Assembly: GCA_033439795.1 (NCBI GenBank)
Contig: JAUTDP010000013.1
Coordinates: 868,001 to 932,000, forward strand
DNA from: Sordaria brevicollis
Taxonomy: Eukaryota > Ascomycota > Sordariomycetes > Sordariales > Sordariaceae
Reading direction: 5' to 3'
DNA: 64,000 bases
Shown: in pieces, positions 34,728 through 48,300 of the stretch
Numbering within the stretch: the stretch's first letter is position 1
How the letters are laid out: every line of letters starts with the position of its first letter
Translations under genes and position numbers: made by a program
The notes under the pieces: generated by a model
Seen by the model: only the letters and a program-made list of their open reading frames with translations
What the model was told of the DNA's origin: nothing
The model's database searches: none

Positions 34728-37700
34728 CTGCCTCCCTTAAGCTCCGCCTAAGGGAAAACTATTTTATTATAAAAATAGCTATTCGCCTATTATTATAATT
34801 AAATACCCTAATTTTAACCCCGCTACCGCCTCCGCTCCTTAAATCCCTTAGGATAATTTTATAACCGGAGCCCGCTTTTTAAATTATTCTACGAATAATA
34901 TTAATCCCCGAATTATTACCTTCCTTTTTAACCTTTAAAAATAAACCTATTTTAATTCCCTCTCCGATCCTTAAGGTTAAATAATATAATAATTCTCTAC
35001 GCCGTATTAATAACCCCGTAAAGGTTTTAATCGCTAATCGAATTAGAATTAAAGTATAAAGAATTTTTAGTACGGCCGCCCTTCTCGTTAAAATTAAAAG
35101 CCCTACGGTTTACGAATTATATATTCGTTTAAATAATCGTTATATTTTTATTAGAACGGTACGCCTAACGCGATTATAACGTTTTATATACGTTATTAAT
35201 ACGCTTAACGCAATTAATATTAAAGAATTTAACGCTATTACGTTTAATTACGTATACGAAAAATAGAATTTTAAGCCCTTAATTACTAATTACGCCGCGT
35301 TAAAACGGTTATTTACGATTTTAGAATTAATAAACGTCGAAGAATTAATAAAGGATATAATAAATAATATTATAAACGGTAAGGGGGAGTAATATAAATA
35401 TTTTTTACCGCCGTTTATTTATCCGTTTATCGATGCGATAGCCGATAATATTAATTCTAATAAGGATAAAGAAACCGCCGTTTTAATAAGAGTATTAAAT
35501 TTAATAGGGGATTTTAATTAGGATATTCTTATATATAAAAAGGTCCTTAAATAAATTTATATTACTAAAATTACCGAAGAGGACGTAAAGATTTTTTTAA
35601 AAAAGAATAATAAATTTATTAAATTTAATAACGAAATTAAGGCCAAGGTTTTAATTAAATATTATAAAAATATCGAAGTTTTCTTTCCCCGTTTAATAGA
35701 AGAAATCCCGCTGTATTACGCCTACGATTATAAAATCGAATTATTATTAAAATAATAACCGTTTAATATAAGGCCCCGATATATTACGCCTATCGAAGCG
35801 GCCGTAATTAAAAAATAAATTAATATTAATTTTTAAAAGAAATTTATCCGGCTTTCCTAATCCGCTATTATAGCCCCTATCCTCTTCGTTAAAAAACCTG
35901 GCGGCGGAGTCCGTATTTACGTTAATTATTATAGTATTAATAATATTATTATAAAATCCTATTATTTATTGCTATTAATTAAGGAAATATTTAATATTAT
36001 TTATAAAGCGAAAATTTTTATTAAATTCGATATTATTATTACGTTTAATCGTATTCGGGTTAAGGAGGGATACGAATGGTTTACGGCGTTTATTACCCGT
36101 TTTAGCCTTTTCGAATTAATAATTTACCTATTCGGTTTGTAAAGCGTATTAAGGACGTTCTAAAATTATATTAATAATATACTTTACGATATTTTGGACG
36201 TTTATATTACCGTTTATTTAAATAATATCCTAATATATTTTAATAATGAAAAAGATTATATTTATTATATTATAGAAATTTTAAACCGTATAATTAAAGT
36301 AGGCTTCTAATTCGACGTCGATAAATACGAATTTTATATTACCCGTACGAAATACCTAGGTTTAATTATTATTTTTAATAATTTCGAGATAGACCCCGAG
36401 AAAATTATTATAATTATTATTTAAGAGGTTCCGGACTCTAAACGCTCCTTTTAACGTTTTTTAAATTTTATAAACTTTTACCGATAATTTATTAAATATT
36501 TTTCTATTATTATAGAATTATTATACGAATTTACGAAGAAGGATATAAATAAAATAATATAAATATAGACCGAATAGTATTAAAAATCGTTCGACGCTTT
36601 TAAAAAAATATTTATTACGGGTCCTATTCTACGAATTTACGATTAGTTTAAATAAATAATTATCGAGATTAACGTTTCTAATTAGGTATACGGCGGTATT
36701 TTTTCGTAATATAATAACGAAAGTATTTTATACTTAATTGCTTATTTTAATTAATAATATATAGCGGCCGAAAATAATTATAATATTTATAATAAAGAAT
36801 TATTCGCTATTATTAAAATATTAGAAAAGTAGAGGCTAAAATTCGAAAGCGCGTAATAATTTTTCGAAGTATTAATAAATTATAAAATTTTAAAAACGTT
36901 TACCGTTAATAAGTAATTATCCCCTTAATATATATAATAATTTTAGTTTTTATTAGAATTTAATTTTATAATTAAATATCGACCGGGTTCCTTTTAAATC
37001 CGATTTAACGCCCTTAGCTATAAATTAAAAGATATTCCCTACGAAGGAAACGAACGCTTATTCGCCCGTAATAAAATACTTTTCGATTAGAATATATTCG
37101 TTAATAGGGTTTAAGTATTAAACGATATAAAAATAGAAATAGATTCCGAAATTAATATAAGTATATATTATTTTTATAATTTAGAAATCTTTAACGAAAA
37201 GTCTATAAATAATTTTATTACCGAGTTTTATAAGAAATCCGTCTTTTTCGTAGACTTTTTAACCTACTTTTAAAATTCTAAATATTGCGCTTAATTTAAA
37301 GAAGTACGAAAATAAATAATAAAGACCGCGTTTATAGAATGCCGAACGGTATAAGGGCGAACCTATTATTATAATACTATTATTATTAATTTAAAAGATA
37401 TAGAATTATAATTTTAATCAATCTATTATATTTATAACGCCCCCTCTATTAATTACTTAGGTTGCGAGAAAACTTTCCACTTATTATTTCGTTCGTATTT
37501 TTAATTAAAGATATATTAATTAGTTTATATTTATTATAAAGTATATTTCTAATACGCTAAGATTAAATTATTATACTATTCCCCTTATAAATTATTAAAA
37601 TTATTAAACGTCTTTTTTATTACTTGGAAGGAGATTTCTATCGATTATATTACCCCTTTCACTTTATATTTACGCCGTAGCCAAAAATTCAAATATATTA

Positions 37701-39011
37701 TTATAGTAATTGACTATTTTACTAAAATACGTTATTATATCCCCTACGAAATTTTTATTATTAAAGAATTGGCCGAACGTTTTATCGAACGGGTATATAA
37801 TTTATATAACCTCCCTAATTTTATTATTTCCAACCGCGGTACTTAATTTATTTTAATATTTTAATACGCTTTATTAATATAATTAGAAATTATATTAAAA
37901 TTATCTTCCGCTTTTTATTTAATAACGAATGGTTAAACCGAATGTATTAATATAAAAATAGAATAATATTTAAAGATATATATTATTTAGGTATAAAATA
38001 ATTAGGTCGATTAATTACTATTTGCGGAATTCGCTAATAATAATTAAATTTCCGAAATAATTGGCGTTTCCCCCTTCTTTATTAATTATAATTTCAACCT
38101 CCGTATAAGCGTCGAATTAGCGGTACTTTATCCCTCCGAAATTTCGGTAATATAATAGAAGGAATATTTTAAAGTTTATAAAATTGTTAATCGTTTTAAG
38201 GAAATATTCGATTACGTTATAACGAACGTTTAAAAAATTTAATAACGTTATAAAGATAATGCTAATACCCGACGGTCGGATATTTTAATATATAAATTAA
38301 GAAATTAAATTTTATTCGATATTATTAATTTTGATTTTGGCCGCCCCTATATTAAATTAATACCGCTTTTCGAAGGACCTTTTATAATTATTAATACCGG
38401 TATTTATATTATTATATTCGAACTCTTTAATAATATAAAATATAGCCCCACTTTTTACGTTAATAAAATTAAACGTTAATTAAATAATGGGTTATTAGGA
38501 TAATTATAATTAAATAAAAATATACGAACGAATTATAATCGGACTTTAAAGCGTACTAACGACGGTAAGGAGTAAATTAAGTAAGAATTTATTAAAATTA
38601 ACGGTTATAAAAAGGAAGGCCGCTTTTAAGAATATTATATTATATAAGTACCCCTTTACGCCCCCGATTAATAATTAAAAAGTAACGTTTCGATAAATTT
38701 AGAATATATACGCCGATTCTACGAGGAAAACTTAAATACCCTAATACCACTATAATAATTCGAAGAAGAGAAGAAATGGAGGAAATAAAAGGTATAGGAA
38801 GCCTAGGAAGTGGGAGGAATACGGGAGGATATAATTACAGCGCTAGAAGAGGCCCCGGAAATAGAGATAGAAATATAATAAGAAGAATATAATAAGAGGA
38901 AAAAATTACCGCGTTTAAAAATAACGGCTATAAAAACTTTTTTAATAAGGATTTCGATTATTTTATATAATAATAATTAATTGTATAATTTCTTTTAAAA
39001 GGAAGTAATAT

Positions 39012-39315
39012 TATAAATTTGATTATAATTATACATAATTAATATATTATTATTATATATTTATATTCGTATAGTAATCGCTTTTTAAAATATATTATTA
39101 TATTCGGAATAATCCTACCCGTACGGGATATTACGTTATTATTTACCGCCTATATAATTAGGGTTACTTAACCGCGCGTAATTAGCGCGTTCCCGTCGCG
39201 CCCTATAAAGGGCGGGCCTCCTACGTACACTTTCTTCCTTTTCCTCTTTCTTCCTCCGTATAATTATATATATCTACATCTACTACCTACCCTTACATTA
39301 ACTATCCTTGTAATA
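39012..39315 (+). repeat. gypsy-1 3' LTR
   Basis: The 304 bases align with the 5' LTR, including CCCGTCGCGCCCTATAAA. It ends in GTAATA and is followed by CGAGC, completing the target duplication. Confidence 0.82.
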
Positions 39316-42300
39316 CGAGCGACGTAGTTACGAGAGACAAGCTTAATACGTTAAATTTAGGTCTATTATAGAATTATAAAATGAAGAAGAAAAGAAGAAA
39401 ACGAATAAAGGGCGCGCCCCGCGCTAGGGTTTATACTTAAACGCGGGCGACCTACGAAGGTAGTACGTAATTACGTACGCTAATATAATTAACCTCTATT
39501 AGGGTAATTGTTTAAGTAATAACCGGTCCGTTAAATAGGGCCTTAATAGGGACCTTGTCCGCTAATACCGTAATACTACCCCCCCCCCCTTCGAAAAAAA
39601 TTCGCCCCGAATCTTCGAAATATTAGAATTATTATTATATATAAAATAAATCCTTTATTTCTTAACGTTTACTACCCTCCTTAATTTCTTTATACCCTTC
39701 TTCGAAGGGACGTTATCCTCCGGATAATCCTTATTAAATTCCTCCGCTTTAATTTTCTATAATTACTCTTTTGAATATATAAGCGGCTTCGGGTATTTAA
39801 AGTATATTTTGTAATATACTTTTAAGAATTTAAATAAATTTTTAAAATTCTTAGCGTTATAGAATTTTAAATCCGGGTTATATCCTTTCTAATTTATTTA
39901 ATATTAAAATTTATTAAAATATATTCGAAAAATTAAGATTTCCTTTATTTTCTATTCGATATCGTCTCCTATATATTCCTTTGCCGGCTCTTTTAGCTTT
40001 TAATTAAGTAATAGATTATTAGGATATTTCCGGAGTTTATTAATATAGAAAATATCCGTTCCTTTCTAATCCTTTAATATTTTTAATTTAAATAAATAAT
40101 TATATTTTTCTTTAATTTTAAAATATTAATTCGTTAAAAGAAAGTCGAATTTATAATTTAGCCGGTCTATAAACTCGCTCTATTTAATAATAAATATTCT
40201 ATCGCTAAATCCGAAATCCGGGACCCGTTAATATTTATTTAATTATTTAATTATCCGCTCTTGAATTTTAATAATAAATTTTTTTACTTTATATACGTAT
40301 TTTCGGATCCGATTTATTAAACTTTACGCATTTTCCCGGCTAATTTTTTCTCTAATTATTAATTATACACTATTAAAATTAATTCGAACTTCCCAATTTA
40401 GAATTCCGGGTATCGGGAATCTTTTTAATATTTCGTACGGTTATATTCCACTTAAATTATCGTATAATATTCTTATTTATATTATATTTATTACCAAGAT
40501 CGCTTTTAATTAATTATTTTAAAAGTAATTAACGAAGGGATAAAAACGTTAATCGAAATATTCGTTTATAATTTCGGCTTACCTTATAATTTAATTATAT
40601 CCCGAAGAGGCTAATTTCTATTTAATATTTAGAATTTTAATTAATTTATTTATAAAATCCGATATAAATTAGGGGCTTCTATTCGAAATAATTTCGTTTA
40701 GTAATCTATAAATATAATAAAGGCCTTTATAATATATATAGGTTATATTTCGGGTTATTATTATTATAAAATAAGGGATAATCTATAATATTTTATTTAA
40801 TCGGTTTATTATTACAAATACGTTATCGAATCCTCGTTTATCTTTAAATATAGTTTTAAAATTTATAATTAGGCTTTACTAAATATACCAGGCCGTCGGG
40901 ATAGGCTTTAATTTACTAGGGGTTTTATCTTAAGGAATTTTCGAAGTATAATATATTATATAATTAACAACGAAGCGATCGACGTTACTAATTATTTTTA
41001 ATTATTAATATTATATAAATATTAAGCGTTTTATTTTATTTCGGCCTAAATAAGCGGTAGTAATTTTTACGTATAATTCGTAGATAATTTAAGCTTTTAA
41101 AGTATTAAGTAATACGATAAATTTATCGAAATGGGTAAGAATCTTATTGGTAATAAATCGATACCCATTCTCCCCTCTTTTAATTATATTTTAATAAATT
41201 TCTAAATCCGGGTATATTTTATTCTTAAAAGTAAGTAAGTAAGATTCTTATTCCCTAGCTAAATCTATAGCGCTAATATAGTATAGGGTCTATCTCCGAT
41301 TCCCCGTAGGATAAAACTATAAGCGTTAAACGCCCCGGATAAAAACCCCGGCTATATTTCTCGGCGCGGACCTATCCGCGCCGCTTTTTTAGTATTCTAC
41401 GATTACAGTATATACCTACCGCTAATATAATTAATATCCGTCTTATCCCTTCTATTTACTATTACGCTAAAATATTAAACCGTTCCGCTTTTTTAATTTA
41501 TTGCCCCGTCTTTTATTTATTACCGCTTTTTACTTTCCGCTCCCCCATTTATTTACCCTTTTAATTATTATTAAACTTCCTAATTATTAAATTTTCTTTT
41601 ATTCTTTTTATCCTCTTCCTCCCTTTATTATAATTACGTTTTTATTATAATTTATATTAACGTAAAGATTTCCCTCCCTTAAATATAAAAACCCCTTATC
41701 CCCCTAAATCTTTTTAAGCTTTTCCTTCCTTTAATAATAATAATCGATTCGAAATAGCTATTCCTTATTAAAAATACGCTAAAGCGTTCTGTAAAATAAT
41801 AAAAACTTTTAACGAAAATAAAGGTAAAAATTCATTTCCCTTTCGCTTTCCTTCGCCGACCCTTATATTTAATACGGCCGATACCGATATTAAAATTAAT
41901 TTTAAGCGTATTATTAAACGTTTTATTAATAATAAATTCTTTTATATATTAAAAAAAGGGTAAATCCTCCTTCTATTACGTTTTATCCTTATATTAACCT
42001 CTCCGAAACTATATTTATATTCCCCCGTATTTTATTTATATTTTTTAATTAATTAAAGCCCTTCTTTCCTTTTTAATTATCCCGGGTTATAATATTTATA
42101 TAAAAATTATCGCTAAATCGATTTATTATATCCCTAATTACTTAAATAAATCGCTATCTTTTATATTATTAATATTTCTTATTCTAATTCGTCTTTAAAT
42201 AAATTTAATTAGGTTATTTAATATATTTTAGCGGTTTCGCGTTATATAATCGATATACTTCGCGGCTTCTATAATTTCCGTAATATTTTTTAAGAGAAAA

Positions 42301-45300
42301 TCGTTAATAAAAACCCAATTAATAACGAATTCCGTAATTATTTTATCCGCTTCTATATCGTCGCTAAGGAATTTACTAATATAATTCGCCTTCGCCTTAT
42401 TAACGATAATTTTATTAATACCCTAAAGCAATTTATTCGTTATAAAAAGTAATTAGTTAATAATTACCTCTAAAAAGGCTATTACGAATTCTTCCTTTCT
42501 AATAAGGATAATTTAATCGGCGGTCGTATTCCTTTAAATAATATCCTCTATAATAATAATAATAATTTGCTTTATAATAATAATAGTAATTTACTTCGTA
42601 ACGGTAGCGGTGGAATTCCCCCGAATAGTAGTAATATTTATATACTTTCCTATAATAATTCCCCGATAAAAATTAATTCACTAATTATTCGTCCTATTAA
42701 TCCTATTCTTATTAATAATAATTAGTTCGTTTAATATTAATTTGTAATTAATATTATACGTTAATATATTCGTTAATTCGACGAATAAAACCGTCTATTC
42801 GCTAATAATAATAAAATATTAAAGGTTTTAGTTAATTATAAGAAGAAATAATAATTAAATAAGTCGTTATTTTTATAGCCCGATAAATTTTTAATTAAAT
42901 GGAAATCCTCCCCTATCTTTATTCTAATATATTAATAAATAAAAATAAAAGAAAAGGAAGAAAAGAAAATTAAAAGTAGCGAACGAATTCGTTTCGTTAC
43001 TCCTCTTTTAATTCGATTATTAAATAGTACTTATTTAATCGTCTTAATCGAAATATTTATAATAGGATTCTTTCGGCCTTAATTCTATCGTCCAAATAAA
43101 TTTAGAATTATTTTTACGTTTATAATTAATTAATTATTACGAATTATATATTTACTATCTAGAAATATTCGAACGTAATATAATAAAATATTTCCCGTTT
43201 TAATCTGTATAAATAAATAAAGGTATTAATATTAAAAATTCTCCTTTAAAAAAAGAAAATCCTAAAGTTAATTACTTCCGTTCTCGCTTAAACGAGGAGG
43301 GAATTCTTCGTTTTCGTTAATAAATAATAATTTTCATCGTCCTCCGAAAATTAAATTCTCTTCTACTTTTTTTTTTTTAACCGATTATATACTATTTTAT
43401 TATAATATTATTAAATTTTAAGTCGAAATTAATAATTATAAATTTATACTACCAATTTAATTTAATTACCGTTACCGCTAATTAATAATTATAACGCAAT
43501 ACCTATTTTCTTTTCGTAGTATCTTTTAATTATACTTTTTAATCGAGGGTTAAAAATTCCGGCGGCTATAACGGTTGAATAAGTACGCCTATTATTAAAA
43601 GCGGTCTTATTATAATCGTTATAAAATTCTCCGTCGGTACCTATTCCTCCGCCTATTTAACTTTAGCAGTACCGCTTTCTAATCTATTAATAAATAGTCG
43701 ACCTTTTATTCGTTTTATTTAAATATAATTAATTATTTAAATTACTATTCTTCGAACGAATTTAACCTAATTTATACGGGCGAATTTCTTTTCGAAAGCC
43801 TTTACCTATTTATTAAGGTAAAAATCGAATAGCGGGCAAAAAGTTTCTATTTTAAAATTCTATATTAGCGTAACTTTATACGCCCCGGCGACGATTTTCA
43901 AATATTTAATCTAATATTTAATTAATTTAATTACTATCCTTCGGGGTTTACTATATATTTTTATCGGTTAATAAAAAGCTAAAACTCTATATATAATCGC
44001 GTTTCGAATATATTTAATATAAATTTCCTTCGTACAAACGAAAGAATAACCCTAAATCTTTACGGCTAACCGAATTAATATATTCGTCTAAATCTTTATT
44101 TTCTTCTTAATAGCCTCTATATAAGTTCGATAATTAAATTTATAATTTAATTAAATATTTAAAAACCTTATTAATTCCGTCGGTTGAAATATAATATCCC
44201 CGAATTAAAAAATCTTTATTTTTAGTACCTTCGTTTATATAAAATATATTAATTCCGTCTTATTCGCTTCGAACTTTATATTTTTCTCCCTTATTTATTC
44301 GGAATAAATTTCCTATACCGCTTAAAATATCCTATAATTCTCTTCGGTAATCTTTACTATAGCGATAATATTAATATCGTTAACGAAGCCGATTATAATT
44401 ATATTTTTAACCGTAATTAATTTATAATATAATAAAGTAATAAAGAGGATAAAAAGAATTAAAAAGAGGGGGGAGCCTTAAAGTACTTTAATTTCTATAA
44501 TATAGGGAGTAAATATTTCGTCGTCGAAAAAAAGGGAATTTCTTTATCTATTAACGAAATTCATTACCTATTCGAAAATTTATTATAAAAATCGTATTTC
44601 TTATAAAGTATATAATAATTATTTATAATTAATTTTATTAAATACGCTTTTAAAATTAAAGAGTATTAATAACGTAACGGCTTTGAATTTCTAAATTATA
44701 TATATAATATTTATAACGATATAAATAGTAAATTCGGTCGAACGGCCTATCCGATTACCTATTTAGCCCTTTAATAAAAAATTAAATTCTTCCGCGGTTT
44801 AAATAAACTTTTTAGCGACGAACGCTTCGAAGATTTTCTTTACGTTATTTAATAATAAAATTAGCTTTTATACGCCGGCTAACTTTTATTATATAATAAT
44901 TTTTTTTAGCTTTTTAAAAACAATTACTTTTATATTTTTAAATTACTATAAGAAATACCCAAAATGAAAATTCGTAGCCGCGAAAATAGTTATAATTTTT
45001 TAAAATAATTCCCTACAAATTTTTAAAAATCTATTTAAATATTAATCGACGCCTAATATTTTATTCGGGGTTATTTAAAATAAAACCTCTTAAATATCCT
45101 CCTCGGTAATTAATTCGTTAATAAATAATAAATCGCCGATATTTAAAGGAAGGGTTTAATTAGGTAAATAATCCGTAAGGATATTTACCTTCGGGAAGAA
45201 ACGCTCGGCGAAAATACTCGCTTTACCGCTATAGTCTTCGATTTCTTTTATTCCTTTATATTATTTAAAAATTAGGAATTTAAATAAATCTATTAATAAA

Positions 45301-48300
45301 TAACTTTAAATATAGGCTTACTTTTTAAGGGTTTAAAATTTATTTAAATTTTTCGACGCCTTTTTAACGCTTTTTCGCTATATCGTTTATTAAATTTTCG
45401 TATTAATTTTTCTTTTTTTTATTAATATTTTTACGAATTTTATTTAATTCGAAGATATTTTTTCCCTATATTATTTTTACTACTTCCACTTTATATTTTT
45501 TATTATTATTTTACATTTTAGCGTTTACTATTTCGCTCTTCTCCTTCGACCTTTTTTTTAATATAGGACGAATTCTTTTATTATATTTATAAATTTTTTA
45601 TCGAACCTATTAAATATAAATTCTAATTCCTCTTTTATATCGATCTTCGTTAAAACCGAAATTTATTATAACGCCGCCTTTCGTACCTTTTCTATATTTA
45701 TTAAATTCTAATTATAATCTTCCTCTATTTCTACTTTTTTAATTTTTCTTCCAGTATAAATTTAAATTTCCTAAAGATAATAGTCCAAACCGGTTTATTC
45801 GTACTATTACGCCCTTTAATATTCGGTTTCGATTTTTAATATTATTTATATATAATCGATTATTCTATCTCTCTTTTCTTATATTACGTTATTTATACGG
45901 GTCGGCTCCCTTTTAAAGATAATAAACTATATACGTTACCGTCGTATTTATATAAAGAATCTTTTAATTCCCGGGCTAATTTTATTCTTTAAATCCTAAT
46001 TGGGATAATAGAGGTTAAAATTTCCGACGGCTACGATTTAATATTTTATTAAAAGTCTCTCCTCGAAGAATTCTAAAAGGGGAAACCCCTATTCGTATTT
46101 TAGCATTCTATATATTTTAATAAAGGAATAAATTAAATAAATAATTAATAATTCCTTTAAATTTTTAAACGTTATAAAGGCCTAATTTTTTCTAATACAA
46201 AAATTTAAATCCTTAAAATTCTATCTCTTATTTATATAAATAATCGCCCTCCCTTTTTCTAAATAATTTACCCTAATATATTTACCGCCCTATAAATAAT
46301 AAATATTTTCGTTTAAATTCCTATCCAATTTTTAAATCGCTATAATATCGTAAATCTCCTCTTACTCGAATAGTAATTTCCTTCTCTCGTATAATTTCCC
46401 TATATTCTAATAAAATATTTTTAATTAAATTATTAATTATTTTATAAGGGAATATTTTCTAACCCCGCGGGCGGAGTAGGAGCGGGAATCTTTTCCTTCT
46501 AAATAATTAATTTAATAATAGTAATTAAACCGGCGCCGCTCCGAATACCCGAACCCTAAAAATTTATAAATATATTTATCGGGCCTTTAATTATTAATTT
46601 CGGTTTAATAGAGGGTTTATTAATCCGTTTATAAATATAGCCTCTATTTCCGCTTTTAAACTCCTTTTTATAAATAATAATAATACGGGCAATAAAGGGG
46701 GTATTAAGGAAATTAATATCCTTATTATCCTTTACCGCCGCTAATTCTAATATAATACTTTTTTCAAAGTCCTTTTAATACGTAAATGAATATAACTTTT
46801 CGGCGTATTTTATAATAACCTTCGTAATAATTTTTTTAAAAATAGGGTATACTTTTTTTTCGAAGGTATAATACCCGTACTTTTTATATAAAGTGTAGAA
46901 AATTAGTAATTTATCTTCGTTAAATAAGTAATTCGCTTCTTTAAAATAGTCCCTATTATATTTATTTTTATTATAATATCTATAAACGTTAATATTATAA
47001 TAAAATTTCTTTAAGTATTTTACGCCTTAATAAATAAAATATTATTAAATATTAACCGAAGAAGTAAATAGTTCGTAAATATACGTATTACCTTCCTAAA
47101 GGAGGAATTTTTTATAAAAAATTTCGGCTACTTTTATAATTACAATTTTTATTATAAAGAATCCTTTATCTTTATTAATTCTCTTCTTCTATAAGCGTAT
47201 TTTAATAATAAAAGCGGTTAAGTTCGCTTATTATATTTTATAAATAATATCCTCTATTTTTATATATTCGGCGATATTCGCTTAAAGGAACCCTTTAATA
47301 ATTAATATAATAATATTTAAAAATACGAACGCTTTTTCGCTAAAGACCTTTTTAATTTAAATTTAATATTATTAATATTATTTATATATAGCGTTATTAA
47401 ATATAATTTTATAATTTCTAATCGTAAATAGTTTTATAGCGGCTTATATAATATTAAAGGTATTGGCCTTTAAATCGCGAAATATTTTTTCAATTTAGGT
47501 TTTAATTTCTTCGTTCATCCGCTTCGAATATTAAATATTAATTATAATACTTCGAATAAAGAGGGTACGGTTATAATTAATAAGGAATATTTTCGGAAGG
47601 GGGGTAATAATTATAATATATTAAAAGATAAATCTAATTTTAGGAAAAGCGTCCTTTACAATTTTAACCTATATTTTCGGCGCCTTTTTAATATTCTTCT
47701 ATAATTCCTATAAAATTATTTTCTTTAAATCGTCGAAATCCTTCCTAATAATAATTTAATCGTTATTAATTTTATTAATTTCGGGGTATATTACTTTACT
47801 TTTCTTCGCGAGGATTTTTATATATTCGTTAAATAATTTATAAACCTAATTACGGTTTTCGAATAAAATAGCGTTATAGTCCGAAGATTTATTCGCTTTA
47901 ATAATAAATTTCTTTATAATTTCGTTATCCTTTTACGTTTTTTCCGAAATCTTTGTAGTGCGCATTGCGTTAAGGTCGTTATAAATTGAGAATCTTGCGA
48001 GCGGGTTGTAAATACTATTTTCGAATTTACAGTTGCCGCTATTAATCGCTATTAGTAATAACGATATATTATCGTCGCTATATTCGTTGCGGGATATTGT
48101 GAGGGACGTAAAAGACCCTCTTAAGTCGATTCCCGTTATCGGTTTTCGTTTTAGAGCGCTCCTCGACCAGAAATCGGCGTTTCCGGTTCTAAAGCAATTT
48201 TTTATTTTATTCTTAAAGATAAAGCGATTTATAAATAAATAGCCTTTTAATCGTTCTTTTCGAATTCTTTTTACGATTTTAAGGTTAATTTTTATAATAG

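Larger units (their letters stand above)
24328..39315 (+). mobile_element. Ty3/gypsy retrotransposon gypsy-1, RIP-inactivated, with nested insertions
   Basis: LTRs at both ends, CGAGC on each flank (24323-24327 and 39316-39320) and gypsy-order domains on the plus strand show one insertion of about 7.3 kb net, expanded by LINE-1 and the island at 34022-34727. Decayed frames show a Gag zinc knuckle at 26214-26249, protease around 26650-26850 resuming after 33850 (NYPIIFGFL), reverse transcriptase around 36010-36250 (TVYLNNILIYF where live elements have YIDDILIY), and integrase around 37634-37850 (ISIDYITPF). Every domain is cut by TAA/TAG stops made by CAA, CAG and TGG decay, so it is non-functional. 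Confidence 0.88.
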
